From Lysinibacillus_B sp031181585 (GTDB taxonomy: Bacteria > Bacillota > Bacilli > Bacillales_A > Planococcaceae), in contig NZ_CP154840.1 in the NCBI RefSeq assembly GCF_047301505.1, positions 3,224,001 to 3,288,000 of the forward strand: DNA of 64,000 bases. Reading direction: 5' to 3'. The notes under the pieces are model-generated. The model did not search any database, was not told the DNA's origin, and saw only the letters and a program-made list of their open reading frames with translations. Both the position numbers and the translations under genes were made by a program. Of this stretch, positions 24,394 through 32,994 are shown in pieces (within the stretch, counting starts at the first letter, position 1; each line of letters begins with the position of its first letter).

Positions 24394-25205
24394 TTTTTTT
24401 CTTGCTCCTTTGACACTTTGTTTTTCGCTAAGATAAAAATTGGTTCAAGCTCTCCGTCCTCATATACAAAGGACAGCGACGTGATCGGCACAGTACCTAC
24501 TGCAAAATAATGCATCGTAAGCTGTGCTAATACATCATAACCTACTTCTGAGCGAATATCACCTATAATCAGCACATCCTGATGAGGTACAGATACAGTC
24601 ATATCGCCCTCAATTTTAGCACTCATCTCTTTCAGGAAACCCTCGTTCAAAATACGGCTTGCATCATAGCCGTCATTATGATTGATAAAATAGAAGATGC
24701 TGCCTGCTACTTCATCCTTCTTATATTCTGTTGGCAGCTTTTTTACGGAGAAACGTGCCGCTTCTCGTACCTGCTCTGCTGTTACATTTAATTTCGGCAG
24801 CATAGACTCATCGATCAAGCGGTATGTCGTACCTAGATCTAACGCATAAAAAATACGTGTTTCCGCAGTATGGTCTGTCGTTACAAACGTGTGCCCCTCT
24901 TTAGAAGTCTGTGCGAAAGAAGTGGAGCGGATGATAGGATAAACCTGAGCGAGACCGCCAAACCCTTCCTGCTGTTCACGCTCCATCGCTTGGAATGTCT
25001 GCTCGATTGTGTAGACGACCTCTTCAATCGCTGCTTCTTTTTTCTGTGTATATTTTGCCAGAATTTCAGGTAATGAAATATCCATTCCTCGTTCTAGTGT
25101 CTTATGTTCAAGACGCACTTTGTCCTTTTCTTTATCAAATGTCCAATCAAACCGGTCTTCTCCGAGTCTTTTTTTCAGCTCTTCTACTAGCTGTGGTGAT
25201 TTCAT
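24390..25205 (-). CDS. ytpQ: DUF1444 protein YtpQ
   Basis: A 271-residue soluble protein of DUF1444, close to the B. subtilis length. I chose ATG 25205 (MKSPQLVEELKKRL) with GTAAGGAAGTGAT upstream; the longer frame to 25322 runs through the preceding terminator hairpin. Segments LGTTYRLIDESML, FINHNDGYDASRILN and LIIGDIRSEVGYDVLAQ are typical of the family. No enzymatic motif is evident. It is coupled to ytpR. Confidence 0.9.
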   Translation of the reverse strand: MKSPQLVEELKKRLGEDRFDWTFDKEKDKVRLEHKTLERGMDISLPEILAKYTQKKEAAIEEVVYTIEQTFQAMEREQQEGFGGLAQVYPIIRSTSFAQTSKEGHTFVTTDHTAETRIFYALDLGTTYRLIDESMLPKLNVTAEQVREAARFSVKKLPTEYKKDEVAGSIFYFINHNDGYDASRILNEGFLKEMSAKIEGDMTVSVPHQDVLIIGDIRSEVGYDVLAQLTMHYFAVGTVPITSLSFVYEDGELEPIFILAKNKVSKEQEKK

Positions 25206-25230
25206 TGAGATCACTTCCTTACATAGAAAT

Positions 25231-25254
25231 AACGGTTCACTACTGTGAACCGTT
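25231..25254 (-). terminator. Terminator after the lipoprotein gene
   Basis: A perfect 10-bp stem AACGGTTCAC/GTGAACCGTT with a 4-nt loop, then ATTTCTA on the minus strand. The T-tract is weak, so read-through into ytpQ is possible. Confidence 0.55.
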
Positions 25255-25293
25255 GTGTTTAAAAGTATTGTATCAAAAAACTGCCGTCTTGTA

Positions 25294-25812
25294 TTATTTT
25301 TGCACTTGTACTGATCGTACAATTTCCATCATTTCAGCCAATTTCTCGTCAATTTTCTTCCCTTCGGCCATCGTTGTCATCTTGACACCGCCACTGGATA
25401 CGATCAGCTCATAATCTTTTTCTCCGTGTTCAATCACTGCCGTGAATCCAAATGCCTCTTCAAATTCAAACGTCTCTTTTTCTACAATATTTAAACTTGT
25501 ATCATTTACAAGATTGTCATAATGCAGACGGCTATCTTCCGCTTCTATCGTGTTGACAAATAAAATAAACGAGTCTCTCCCCTTTGTGAAGATGTAGTTC
25601 ATTTCATTTGCCCCTTCTTCTACTTTATAGGCTGGTGGTACATATACATTAATTTTGCCGATTTCTGTTGTTGGGGCTGGTGCTTTCGATTCAAATGTAG
25701 TAGCTGCTGATGCAACTCCCTCTGTAATCTGCTCTTCAATTGTTTTGCCGCATCCTGCCAGCATAATTGCTACTACTGCCATCAGGACTAAATGAATCCA
25801 TTTCCGATTCAT
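25294..25812 (-). CDS. Putative lipoprotein of unknown function
   Basis: 172 residues. A signal peptide ends in the lipobox LAGC (C21), followed by GKTIEEQ, so the mature protein should be lipid-anchored on the outer membrane face. The rest is soluble and alpha/beta-like with alternating charged strands (INVYVPPAYKVEEG, FILFVNTIEAED, FGFTAVIEHGEKDYELIV) and ends at VRSVQVQK. I recognise no family. ATG follows AGTGAGGAAATGAC. It sits between a DUF84 phosphatase gene and ytpQ, where B. subtilis has a thioredoxin-like gene. Confidence 0.82.
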   Translation of the reverse strand: MNRKWIHLVLMAVVAIMLAGCGKTIEEQITEGVASAATTFESKAPAPTTEIGKINVYVPPAYKVEEGANEMNYIFTKGRDSFILFVNTIEAEDSRLHYDNLVNDTSLNIVEKETFEFEEAFGFTAVIEHGEKDYELIVSSGGVKMTTMAEGKKIDEKLAEMMEIVRSVQVQK

Positions 25813-25867
25813 GTCATTTCCTCACTTTCTTTCTAGTCTTTCTTACAGCACCCGCAGGAACTTTTCT

Positions 25868-25897
25868 AACTATCTCCTGTACAGGGGAGGGATAGTT
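25868..25897 (-). terminator. Weak hairpin after the DUF84 gene
   Basis: AACTATC/GATAGTT arms enclose an imperfect CTCC/GGGGAG stretch; the tail AGAAAAG has no T-run. Terminator function is uncertain. Confidence 0.3.
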
Positions 25898-25937
25898 CAT
25901 TTGAGGTGCTCTTGGATACCTTGATATAGTATTTACT

Positions 25938-26456
25938 TTATTGTTTCATCTGATAGCGTACTTGTCCTATCAGCAATGTCACGATATGTTCAAACATTTC
26001 CTTACGGTCTACCAATCCATCTGTAAAGATGCCGATCGCTCCCGAGTGCTGGCGAATATCCTTTGTTTCTGTAAATATATCCATGACAGGTCCAAGCTCT
26101 TTTCCAGCATGAAGCTGCCCAGCTATTTCTTCCGGTAAAACAAAGGATGCGCCGGAACTTGAAATAACCGGACCATCCTTAATAGCAACAGCCCCCCAGT
26201 TGCAGCAGTAAATTTCTCCATCCAATTCATAAACGCCGCCCTCAAGCCCAAAGCTTAAATCCGCATTTGTTGCTTTTCTCGCATTGACAGCACGATTGAT
26301 GGCTCCCTGGCGTGTTTCTGCATCGGAAAATGGCTGATCCGATACACCGGAAGGTACGCTAATATATTCAACGTCTATATTTTCAAAGTATTTTTTAGCG
26401 ACTTCTTCTACCGCTGCGGTTTTTGCTTTGTTTTTTGTTCCTATTGCAATCAGCAA
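25938..26456 (-). CDS. DUF84 inosine/xanthosine triphosphatase-like protein
   Basis: A 172-residue YjjX-family house-cleaning phosphatase that would hydrolyse ITP or XTP. The N-terminal GTKNKAKTAAVEE loop binds phosphate, and GVSDQPFSDAETRQGAINRA and FGLEGGVYELDG follow the Maf/ITPase-like fold. The start is uncertain: TTG 26456 lies 7 nt after TGGGAG and gives the usual length, while the frame stays open to an ATG at 26501. It seems to be monocistronic. Confidence 0.82.
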   Translation of the reverse strand: MLIAIGTKNKAKTAAVEEVAKKYFENIDVEYISVPSGVSDQPFSDAETRQGAINRAVNARKATNADLSFGLEGGVYELDGEIYCCNWGAVAIKDGPVISSSGASFVLPEEIAGQLHAGKELGPVMDIFTETKDIRQHSGAIGIFTDGLVDRKEMFEHIVTLLIGQVRYQMKQ

Positions 26457-26655
26457 TATATTCAACTCCCATCCATTACGCCTCAGCATCATTACATCCA
26501 AAAGTTTTACTTTCTTTCTCCAGGCCGTATACTCTGCTCATAAGGCACCTACATACTCTTTCATACCGCACTCAATAAGATAATAGAATGCTGCAAAAAA
26601 AATAAATTTTATCCAATTTTAAATTATATCACCTTTTATAGGACGTGTGAAATAG

Positions 26656-26684
26656 AAAAAGGTGCCCTTATTGAGCACCTTTAC
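26656..26684 (-). terminator. Terminator of ytoP
   Basis: On the minus strand, an AAAGGTGC/GCACCTTT stem with a 9-nt loop, then TTTCTATTTC, five bases after the stop. Confidence 0.82.
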
Positions 26685-26688
26685 CTAC

Positions 26689-27765
26689 TTATACGTTAGC
26701 GCGGATTGAATCAATTGTAGATTTATCCGCAGTTTGTACCAGCTTCACGAGCAATTCTTTTGCTGCTGCATAATCATCTATATGGATAATAGAAGCAGCT
26801 GTATGAATATAACGTGAGCAGATGCCAATTACCGCTGAAGGAATACCATCGTTTGCTGTATGAACACGTCCTGCATCTGTTCCTCCAGGGGAAACAAAAT
26901 ATTGATACGGGATATTACTCGATTCCGCTGTATCCAGGATGAACTCGCGCATACCTCGATGTGTCACCATCGTTCGGTCAAAAATACGCAGGAGCGGCCC
27001 TTTTCCTAACTGCCCAAATTGATTTTTATCTCCAGATGTATCATTTGCCGGAGAAGCGTCTAGTGCAAAAAATAAATCCGGCTGAATCATATTGGCAGAA
27101 ACTTGTGCCCCTCGAAGGCCTACCTCCTCCATTACATTTGCTCCCGAATAAAGATGACTTGCTACTTTTTCATCCTTTAATTCCTTTAGCAGTTCAATGG
27201 CAAGTCCGCATCCATAACGGTTATCCCAGGCTTTCGCCATAATTTTCTTTGGATTAGCCATTGGTGTGAATGGACAGACCGGAATAACGGAATGCCCTGG
27301 TCGAACACCCATCTTCATTGCGTCTTCTTTATCATCTGCTCCAATATCAATCAGCATGTTTTTAATATCCATTGGTTTTGAACGCTCTGCATCTGTTAAA
27401 AGGTGCGGAGGAATAGAAGCAATTACCCCCGGAATTTCCCTTTCCCCTGCATACACAGTAACACGTTGAGCAAGCATTACTTGGTTCCACCAGCCGCCTA
27501 GTGTCTGGAATCGAAGCATCCCATTTTCTGTAATAGAAGTAACCATAAATGCTACTTCATCCATATGCCCTGCCACTAAAATTTTCGGTGCATTTTCATC
27601 CTCTGCATAGCGGACTCCAAAAATACCGCCTAAATTATCCTGAATAATTTCATCTGAATACTTTTCCAGCTCTGTGCGCATAAAATTACGTACTGCTCGT
27701 TCATTGCCGGGTGCTCCCGGTAGCTCTGTCAGCGTTTGAAATAACTGCAATGTCTCTTGATTCAT
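26689..27765 (-). CDS. ytoP: M42-family metallopeptidase (glutamyl aminopeptidase type)
   Basis: A 358-residue two-metal aminopeptidase related to PepA/FrvX; assembles into tetrahedral particles in the family. VAGHMDEVAFMV carries the first metal histidine and Asp, KAWDNRYGCG the bridging Asp, NVMEEVGLRGA the catalytic Glu pair, ALDASPAND another metal Asp, and RYIHTAASIIHIDD the last His. I chose ATG 27765; a TTG three bases earlier is possible. It probably acts on short cytosolic peptides. Confidence 0.94.
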   Translation of the reverse strand: MNQETLQLFQTLTELPGAPGNERAVRNFMRTELEKYSDEIIQDNLGGIFGVRYAEDENAPKILVAGHMDEVAFMVTSITENGMLRFQTLGGWWNQVMLAQRVTVYAGEREIPGVIASIPPHLLTDAERSKPMDIKNMLIDIGADDKEDAMKMGVRPGHSVIPVCPFTPMANPKKIMAKAWDNRYGCGLAIELLKELKDEKVASHLYSGANVMEEVGLRGAQVSANMIQPDLFFALDASPANDTSGDKNQFGQLGKGPLLRIFDRTMVTHRGMREFILDTAESSNIPYQYFVSPGGTDAGRVHTANDGIPSAVIGICSRYIHTAASIIHIDDYAAAKELLVKLVQTADKSTIDSIRANV

Positions 27766-27801
27766 CAATCCCCAACTCCTTATTGGTAATATGGCTTTTT
27801 T

Positions 27802-27810
27802 ATTATAGCA
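27802..27810 (-). promoter_or_regulatory. Extended -10 promoter of ytoP
   Basis: On the minus strand, TGCTATAAT about 40 bp before the start; no clear -35. Confidence 0.45.
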
Positions 27811-27943
27811 TGATTCCAGAATATTTCGTATTTCGAAAAAGATTCTTTATTGTTAAGTAAGGAAGTTGAGGAACGCCCCTCACTTTTTACAAGTTTTTTT
27901 ATGTATGATAAAGTAAATAAGAGAAATAAAGGAGGGACTTACG

Positions 27944-28261
27944 ATGAAATTACGTGATTTTATGTTGGGTGTAGTAACAGGATTGGCTGCAGCAGTCATC
28001 ATTAAAGAAGTAACAGAAAAAGTGTCACCTTACAAATCCGCAAACGAAATCTTAGAAAATATTAAAGCGGACTTTAAAAAGGATTCGCCAATCGACGGCT
28101 CCTGGATCTATATGAAGATCGAAAACTTTTCAAATGGCTTTACAGAAGTCCCTGTTTACCGTGGGGGCATTTCCCGTCTAAATAATGGCGAAATGGAAAC
28201 ATATGAATTTGCAGCAGATGCAAGAACTGGCGCTGTTGTGGACTTACAATTAGTGAGCTAA
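27944..28261 (+). CDS. ytzB: YtzB-like small PepSY-type protein
   Basis: 105 residues. An N-terminal hydrophobic segment (about 6-21) suggests membrane anchoring or export. The soluble part has the alternation seen in PepSY/YtzB proteins and ends YEFAADARTGAVVDLQL. ATG follows AAAGGAGGG. It is divergent from ytoP, as in Bacillus. PepSY domains are thought to restrain peptidases; the neighbouring M42 enzyme makes a link tempting, but this is inference. Confidence 0.85.
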   Translation: MKLRDFMLGVVTGLAAAVIIKEVTEKVSPYKSANEILENIKADFKKDSPIDGSWIYMKIENFSNGFTEVPVYRGGISRLNNGEMETYEFAADARTGAVVDLQLVS

Positions 28262-28300
28262 TATGTAAACTGCCTGCCGCTTCACAAAGGCAGACTTATT

Positions 28301-28335
28301 AAAAAAGCGCTCCCTTCACGGGAACGCTTTTTTTT
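28301..28335. terminator. Bidirectional terminator between ytzB and ytnP
   Basis: AAAAAAGCG-C-TCCC and GGGA-A-CGCTTTTTTTT form an imperfect hairpin with A- and T-runs on both sides of converging genes. Confidence 0.82.
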
Positions 28336-29200
28336 AACTAAATTGGATTAATGCCTCATTCGAGCGCTTCACGCTGTCGACTATTTCCTTTCCGCTTGCA
28401 TCCCACTGAACCATACGATAATAAGCATCATGGTAGAAAATGAATTTATAGCCGTTTTCAAGTGCTTCTTTCATGATACGCTCTTTGGCAAATACGCTTG
28501 TCATCGGATAATCATCATAGGCAAGCACCCACAGCGGGTTTTGATGGGCATGTGTAGGCATGATATCTGCCATGTGTACAAGTACTTCACCATTTTGTTC
28601 TAGCTTAATGATAGCATGCCCCTCGCTATGACCGCCTGTATGAATCATTTTAATTCCAGGCGCCACTTCTAACTCGTTCTCAAAAGGCTTTACGAGATGC
28701 TGTACAGGCTCCCAGTTTTCTTTCCAATATGTGTTGCGTGAACGGATATTCGGGTTACGCATTTCGTCCCATTCAATCTGCGTCACGTAGATATCAGCAT
28801 TGGGGAAAGTAGGCACGAGCTGTTCTCCCTCCCAATATGTCAATCCGCCTGCATGGTCAAAATGCAGATGAGTCATCAGCACAGCATCAATGTCTTCAAC
28901 TGAAAGACCAACTTCTTTCAAGCTTTCAAAAATTGTCGATTCTTCAGATACACCAAAATTACGAAGCTGCTTTTCATTCAGTTTGCCGAAGCCGACACCT
29001 GAATCGATTAAATAATTCTTGCCTTCATACTGGACCAAAATTGGTTCACATGCCAATTCAATCTGATTCTTTTCGTTTACTGGGTACTTACGTGACCATA
29101 ACGCCTTTGGTACGACGCCAAACATGGCACCTCCGTCTAAAGCCGTTACACCCCCGTTGAGCCACGTAAGTTTCATGTTGTGAAATAAAAGTTCATCCAT
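28334..29200 (-). CDS. ytnP: Metallo-beta-lactamase-fold lactonase-like hydrolase YtnP
   Basis: A 288-residue AHL-lactonase-like enzyme. THLHFDHAGG is the zinc-binding HxHxDH signature. GGHSEGHAII supplies the third His, MADIMPT the bridging Asp, and FYHDAYY the last His. B. subtilis YtnP degrades a Streptomyces signalling compound and can quench homoserine lactones (family knowledge), so a quorum-quenching role is plausible. ATG at 29200. It seems monocistronic. Confidence 0.9.
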   Translation of the reverse strand: MDELLFHNMKLTWLNGGVTALDGGAMFGVVPKALWSRKYPVNEKNQIELACEPILVQYEGKNYLIDSGVGFGKLNEKQLRNFGVSEESTIFESLKEVGLSVEDIDAVLMTHLHFDHAGGLTYWEGEQLVPTFPNADIYVTQIEWDEMRNPNIRSRNTYWKENWEPVQHLVKPFENELEVAPGIKMIHTGGHSEGHAIIKLEQNGEVLVHMADIMPTHAHQNPLWVLAYDDYPMTSVFAKERIMKEALENGYKFIFYHDAYYRMVQWDASGKEIVDSVKRSNEALIQFS

Positions 29201-29299
29201 CCTAAAATCCCCCTACTCTTCAGTTAGTATCAAGCTGCGATTTTAACCGATTGACTGGTTCTGCATCAGGATTTCGACATAAAATAACAAAGTAACTTT

Positions 29300-29956
29300 T
29301 TAAAGTTCTTGTTTTGTCAGAAACTGACTTTCCAGCCGATAGATCGGCTGCCCCTTCGCGGAAAACTTTTCTTCATATTCCGTCATAATGTTATCTTCAG
29401 GCATTTCCGCATGCAGGTCCAGTGATACATAGTTTAGACGCATGCCATAATGATTCATGCTCACTAATGAATACTCGAAAAGCCCGCGGTTATCCGTCTT
29501 GAAATGGATTTCTCCATTCTCGATTAAAAGCGACTCATATAATTTCAGGAAACCTTCATGCGTCAAACGACGTTTTGCATGTCGTTTTTTCGGCCAAGGA
29601 TCCGAGAAATTCAAATATACGCGACTTACATCGCCCTTTGTAAAGTACTCCTGTAACTTCGCCCCATTTACTTTTAACAGGCGTAAGTTTGCTGGCTTTT
29701 CTGCTTCAACAACCCGCTCCAATGCACATACGATCACACTATCGAATAATTCAATTCCGATATAGTTAATGTCAGGATTTTGCTTCGCCATACCTAAAAC
29801 GAATTGGCCTTTTCCTGTGCCTACTTCAATATGAACAGGATTGTCATTACCGAAAACTTCATGCCATTTGCCTTTATAATCCTCAGGGTTTGGAATGATG
29901 ACATCTGGATGTGCCTCTATATACTCCGCAGCCCAAGGTTTATTTCTTAATCTCAC
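29300..29956 (-). CDS. trmB: tRNA (guanine-46-N7)-methyltransferase
   Basis: Methylates G46 of the variable loop with S-adenosylmethionine. It has 218 residues, GTG start 8 nt after GAGGAA. VEVGTGKGQFVLGMA is the SAM-binding motif I, and NFSDPWPKKRHAKRRL the catalytic/tRNA-binding motif; the C-terminal TEYEEKFSAKGQPIYRLE is typical. It is a single gene, next to ytnP as in B. subtilis. Confidence 0.96.
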   Translation of the reverse strand: MRLRNKPWAAEYIEAHPDVIIPNPEDYKGKWHEVFGNDNPVHIEVGTGKGQFVLGMAKQNPDINYIGIELFDSVIVCALERVVEAEKPANLRLLKVNGAKLQEYFTKGDVSRVYLNFSDPWPKKRHAKRRLTHEGFLKLYESLLIENGEIHFKTDNRGLFEYSLVSMNHYGMRLNYVSLDLHAEMPEDNIMTEYEEKFSAKGQPIYRLESQFLTKQEL

Positions 29957-30022
29957 TTCATGTTCCTCATTTCTATAAAATACATATATACGTCATTATA
30001 GCGTAATTCTCTCTAATTTGCT

Positions 30023-30949
30023 TTAGGATGACACTATTTTTGCTATTTTCAATGCCGCCTTCTTTGTTGTTACATGCAGCTGTAAAGTATGATTGTAGAG
30101 GTCTTCACCGTCTGCATGGCATGGCAAAGTCCGGTTATAGCGGAGTGTAAAGCATTCTCCCGTTATCTGCTCGACCCCATTTATTCGCGTATGAGCCCCG
30201 AAAAACACACTCAGGAACATAAGAAGGAATTTTATTCGTGATAAATTATGTACAATTGTTGCTTCTAATTTTCCGTCATTTATTGAGGATTTCGGGGAAA
30301 TCTTCATACCGCCTCCAAAGTAAGGCTGATTACTTACAGTAGCAAACCACACCCTATCAAACGTATAGATATCCCCGTCGCAATTGACTGATAAGGAAAA
30401 AGGTTTGAACCTTGCCAAACCCAAAACGACATAATATACATAGGCAAGTTTCCCAACCCCGATTTGATTGAAACGCTTTTTCATCTCTGAACGATTTGCT
30501 TCCAGCCCAACAAATGCATCAAAGCCCACTCCACAATTATTGACAAAGAACTGCTTACCTGTATATTCGGCCATCCCTAAATCTACATATTGCATCCTGG
30601 AATTTTGCAGATAGGCTTCAATTTCTGATGCATGATAAAATGCTCGGAATCCACGGGCAAAATCATTCCCGGACCCGGCAGGTATATTTCCAAGCAAGAT
30701 ATATTCACTGCCTGCGCACCCATTGATGACTTCATGGATTGTTCCGTCTCCACCTATTACAACAAGCAAAATACTGCACTTTTCTTTTGCTGCTTTTTCA
30801 GCCAGCTCATAGGCCAGCCTATACGCATGTTCAGGATAACCTGTTACATGCATATCATACGATACTGTCAGGTTATCCCTTAACCTCTGCCATACGCGCC
30901 TGCCCCTTCCATTGCCCGCAAACTCGTTAATGATGAACACCAGTCTCAC
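30023..30949 (-). CDS. ytlR: Diacylglycerol kinase-family lipid kinase
   Basis: A 308-residue DagK/LCB5-family protein. Motifs: INEFAGNGRG near the N-terminus, VVIGGDGTIHEVINGC (nucleotide loop GGDGT) and GNIPAGSGNDFARGF. Its substrate is a lipid hydroxyl, but which one is unknown. I chose GTG 30949, which overlaps the stop of the upstream NERD gene as GTGA; the ATG at 30976 lies inside that gene. The pair is probably coupled. Confidence 0.88.
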   Translation of the reverse strand: MRLVFIINEFAGNGRGRRVWQRLRDNLTVSYDMHVTGYPEHAYRLAYELAEKAAKEKCSILLVVIGGDGTIHEVINGCAGSEYILLGNIPAGSGNDFARGFRAFYHASEIEAYLQNSRMQYVDLGMAEYTGKQFFVNNCGVGFDAFVGLEANRSEMKKRFNQIGVGKLAYVYYVVLGLARFKPFSLSVNCDGDIYTFDRVWFATVSNQPYFGGGMKISPKSSINDGKLEATIVHNLSRIKFLLMFLSVFFGAHTRINGVEQITGECFTLRYNRTLPCHADGEDLYNHTLQLHVTTKKAALKIAKIVSS

Positions 30950-31944
30950 TTTTCTTTTGATTCCTCCACACTCCAAATATCACGATTAAATGATGTGGTT
31001 TCTGCCGATTTCAAAATGGACTGGGCAGCACGAATTTGCATGTGCTTCATTGGAGAAACAGAGCGCTTCAGCTGCTGCATCCATTCAGAGAACTTGCGCT
31101 TATCAACAAACTGAACCCCGTATACAGAACCAGGATAATCAATATAACCGTTACGTGACAAAATCACCTTTCGGACCGGCATGTCAATCCCTTCCTGTTG
31201 GAACAACTGGGACACAATGGATTCTGTTCGAGCTAAATCAATCATAGGACTAAGCGTCTTCTTCTCGTTCTTCCCTATCTTTTTCGTCCAGAAGCGTTCG
31301 CCGCTTCCTACATACACGGCATGGTTTTCTTCTTCCAGCACCTTCACAATATAGCAGTCTGTCGGTGTTAAAATAAGAATATCCAGCTCAATTGGCGCCT
31401 TTTTTATTCGTAAAATCGGCAAATAGAATACAAGATAGCTGTCCGGCAGTCCCTGCAGCATTGTACGTAACAGTGAGTCCCTCATGAACTTAGGATCTAC
31501 ATACGATTTCTCACGGACTGTAGAGCTCGCCCATTTTAATTGAAAATGGAAAAACTGATCAATAAACATGCGTTTTAATTCTTCCAGCGTCTTTGGATTG
31601 TAGACGATGTTTGGTTCAAAATGAAGCATTGTTTCTTCGTCATGAATATAGTCTTCGTCCAGCTCGTTGGAGACATCTACCGTTTCTACATCCTGTTCCT
31701 CTTCTTCTTGCTGCCGCTGGTTCGGCAGGAACTTTTTTAAAAAGGAAAAGCGCGGTTTTCCGATCGTCTCCTCTGCTACTTCTGTCTCGATATGTTCCCA
31801 GCGTTGTATTTCTTCTCCTGTCTCCCATTGATGCTTGACACGTTCCCATTGATTTTTCTTTAAGCGGACAAATTGGGTCGGATAACGAGCCAGGTCAATT
31901 TGATAGCGTGAAATATAATCCTGAAGCTTCACTAATTGAGCCAT
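30946..31944 (-). CDS. NERD-domain protein of unknown function
   Basis: 332 residues from ATG 31944, with GGAGAG 7 nt upstream. A charged, glutamate-rich N-terminal half (1-120) is followed by a domain (about 130-290) with strands ELDILILTPTDCYIVKVLEEE and VRKVILSRNGYIDYP, which resembles the nuclease-related NERD fold. The restriction-endonuclease-type D-ExK residues are only partly recognisable. It overlaps the lipid kinase gene downstream. I do not know its role. Confidence 0.72.
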   Translation of the reverse strand: MAQLVKLQDYISRYQIDLARYPTQFVRLKKNQWERVKHQWETGEEIQRWEHIETEVAEETIGKPRFSFLKKFLPNQRQQEEEEQDVETVDVSNELDEDYIHDEETMLHFEPNIVYNPKTLEELKRMFIDQFFHFQLKWASSTVREKSYVDPKFMRDSLLRTMLQGLPDSYLVFYLPILRIKKAPIELDILILTPTDCYIVKVLEEENHAVYVGSGERFWTKKIGKNEKKTLSPMIDLARTESIVSQLFQQEGIDMPVRKVILSRNGYIDYPGSVYGVQFVDKRKFSEWMQQLKRSVSPMKHMQIRAAQSILKSAETTSFNRDIWSVEESKEK

Positions 31945-32084
31945 ATACACACTCTCCATTTTTTTCTAGTTGTTATTGAGCTTTATTGTACATTAGAAAA
32001 ACAAAGCTCGCACGAAAATAATATGAATCATTTACACTTGTCTATGTAAATTAGAAACTTTCAATCTATAACTACAGAAAAAAA

Positions 32085-32115
32085 TAAGGGCAGCCAGCAT
32101 AGCCGCCCCCTATTT
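32085..32115 (-). terminator. Terminator of the pepV-dat unit
   Basis: On the minus strand, a GC-rich hairpin ATAGGGGGCGGC...GCTGCCCTTAT followed by TTTTTTC. Confidence 0.8.
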
Positions 32116-32116
32116 A

Positions 32117-32968
32117 TTACGCATTGATTGATTGTGGGATTTTCGTATCGAACTGTGCTTGCAGTTTGCGAGTCCATTCACCCGGTTTGCCGCCGCTAAT
32201 TTCCTGACCGTCAATATCGATGATTGGCGTTACTTCTGAAGTAGTAGAAGATACGATTACTTCATCCATCGCCAATAATTGTTCTTTCGTAAATGCCTCT
32301 TCTTTTACTGGCAGACCAATTTCCTCGGCACATTTTATGATAACTTGGCGTGTAATTCCATTCAAAATTAAGTTATCAGCCGGATGTGTATATAAAACGC
32401 CATCCTTTACACCATAAATATTCGAAGAGGAACCTTCTGTTACTGTTTCACCACGGTGCAGGATTGCCTCATAGCAGCCTTTTTCATGAGCTTCCTGTTT
32501 TGCAAGCACCGCACCTAATAGATTAAGTGACTTGATATCGCAGCGAAGCCAGCGAATATCCTCTACAAATGTTGCTCTCACACCATTTTCAAAGTTAGCC
32601 ACTGGGCGTGGGTTCTCTTTTGCATTGCCTGTTAGGACTGGCTGCACATCATCACAAGGGAAGATGTGATTACGCGGGCAGGCACCGCGCGTAATTTGGA
32701 AATAAATATGACCTGTATTGATTTCGTTTGCCTCTACTAGCTGATGAAGCAATGTATATAATTTATCCTTTGTATATGGAATCGTAATTTTAATTTTCTC
32801 TGCACTCGCGTAGAAACGGTCTACGTGTTCTTCCATTGTGAATAACTGACCATTATATACCTTAACAACTTCATATACGCCATCACCAAACTGATAGCCG
32901 CGATCTTCTTTGTCTACCGCAACTTCTTTGTCCGCTACGATGCGGTCATTCCATAAACTATAGCCCAC
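32117..32968 (-). CDS. dat: D-alanine aminotransferase
   Basis: PLP class IV enzyme that interconverts D-alanine and D-glutamate, feeding the peptidoglycan stem peptide. It has 283 residues, GTG start after AAAGGATG. RGYQFGDGVYEVVKV is the N-terminal class IV motif, DIKSLNLLG holds the PLP lysine, and EGSSSNIYGVKDGVLYTHP and NGITRQ complete the site. It follows pepV by 26 bp, probably as one transcript. Confidence 0.95.
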   Translation of the reverse strand: MGYSLWNDRIVADKEVAVDKEDRGYQFGDGVYEVVKVYNGQLFTMEEHVDRFYASAEKIKITIPYTKDKLYTLLHQLVEANEINTGHIYFQITRGACPRNHIFPCDDVQPVLTGNAKENPRPVANFENGVRATFVEDIRWLRCDIKSLNLLGAVLAKQEAHEKGCYEAILHRGETVTEGSSSNIYGVKDGVLYTHPADNLILNGITRQVIIKCAEEIGLPVKEEAFTKEQLLAMDEVIVSSTTSEVTPIIDIDGQEISGGKPGEWTRKLQAQFDTKIPQSINA

Positions 32969-32994
32969 CTGTATTCATCCTTTTCTCTTCGTAT

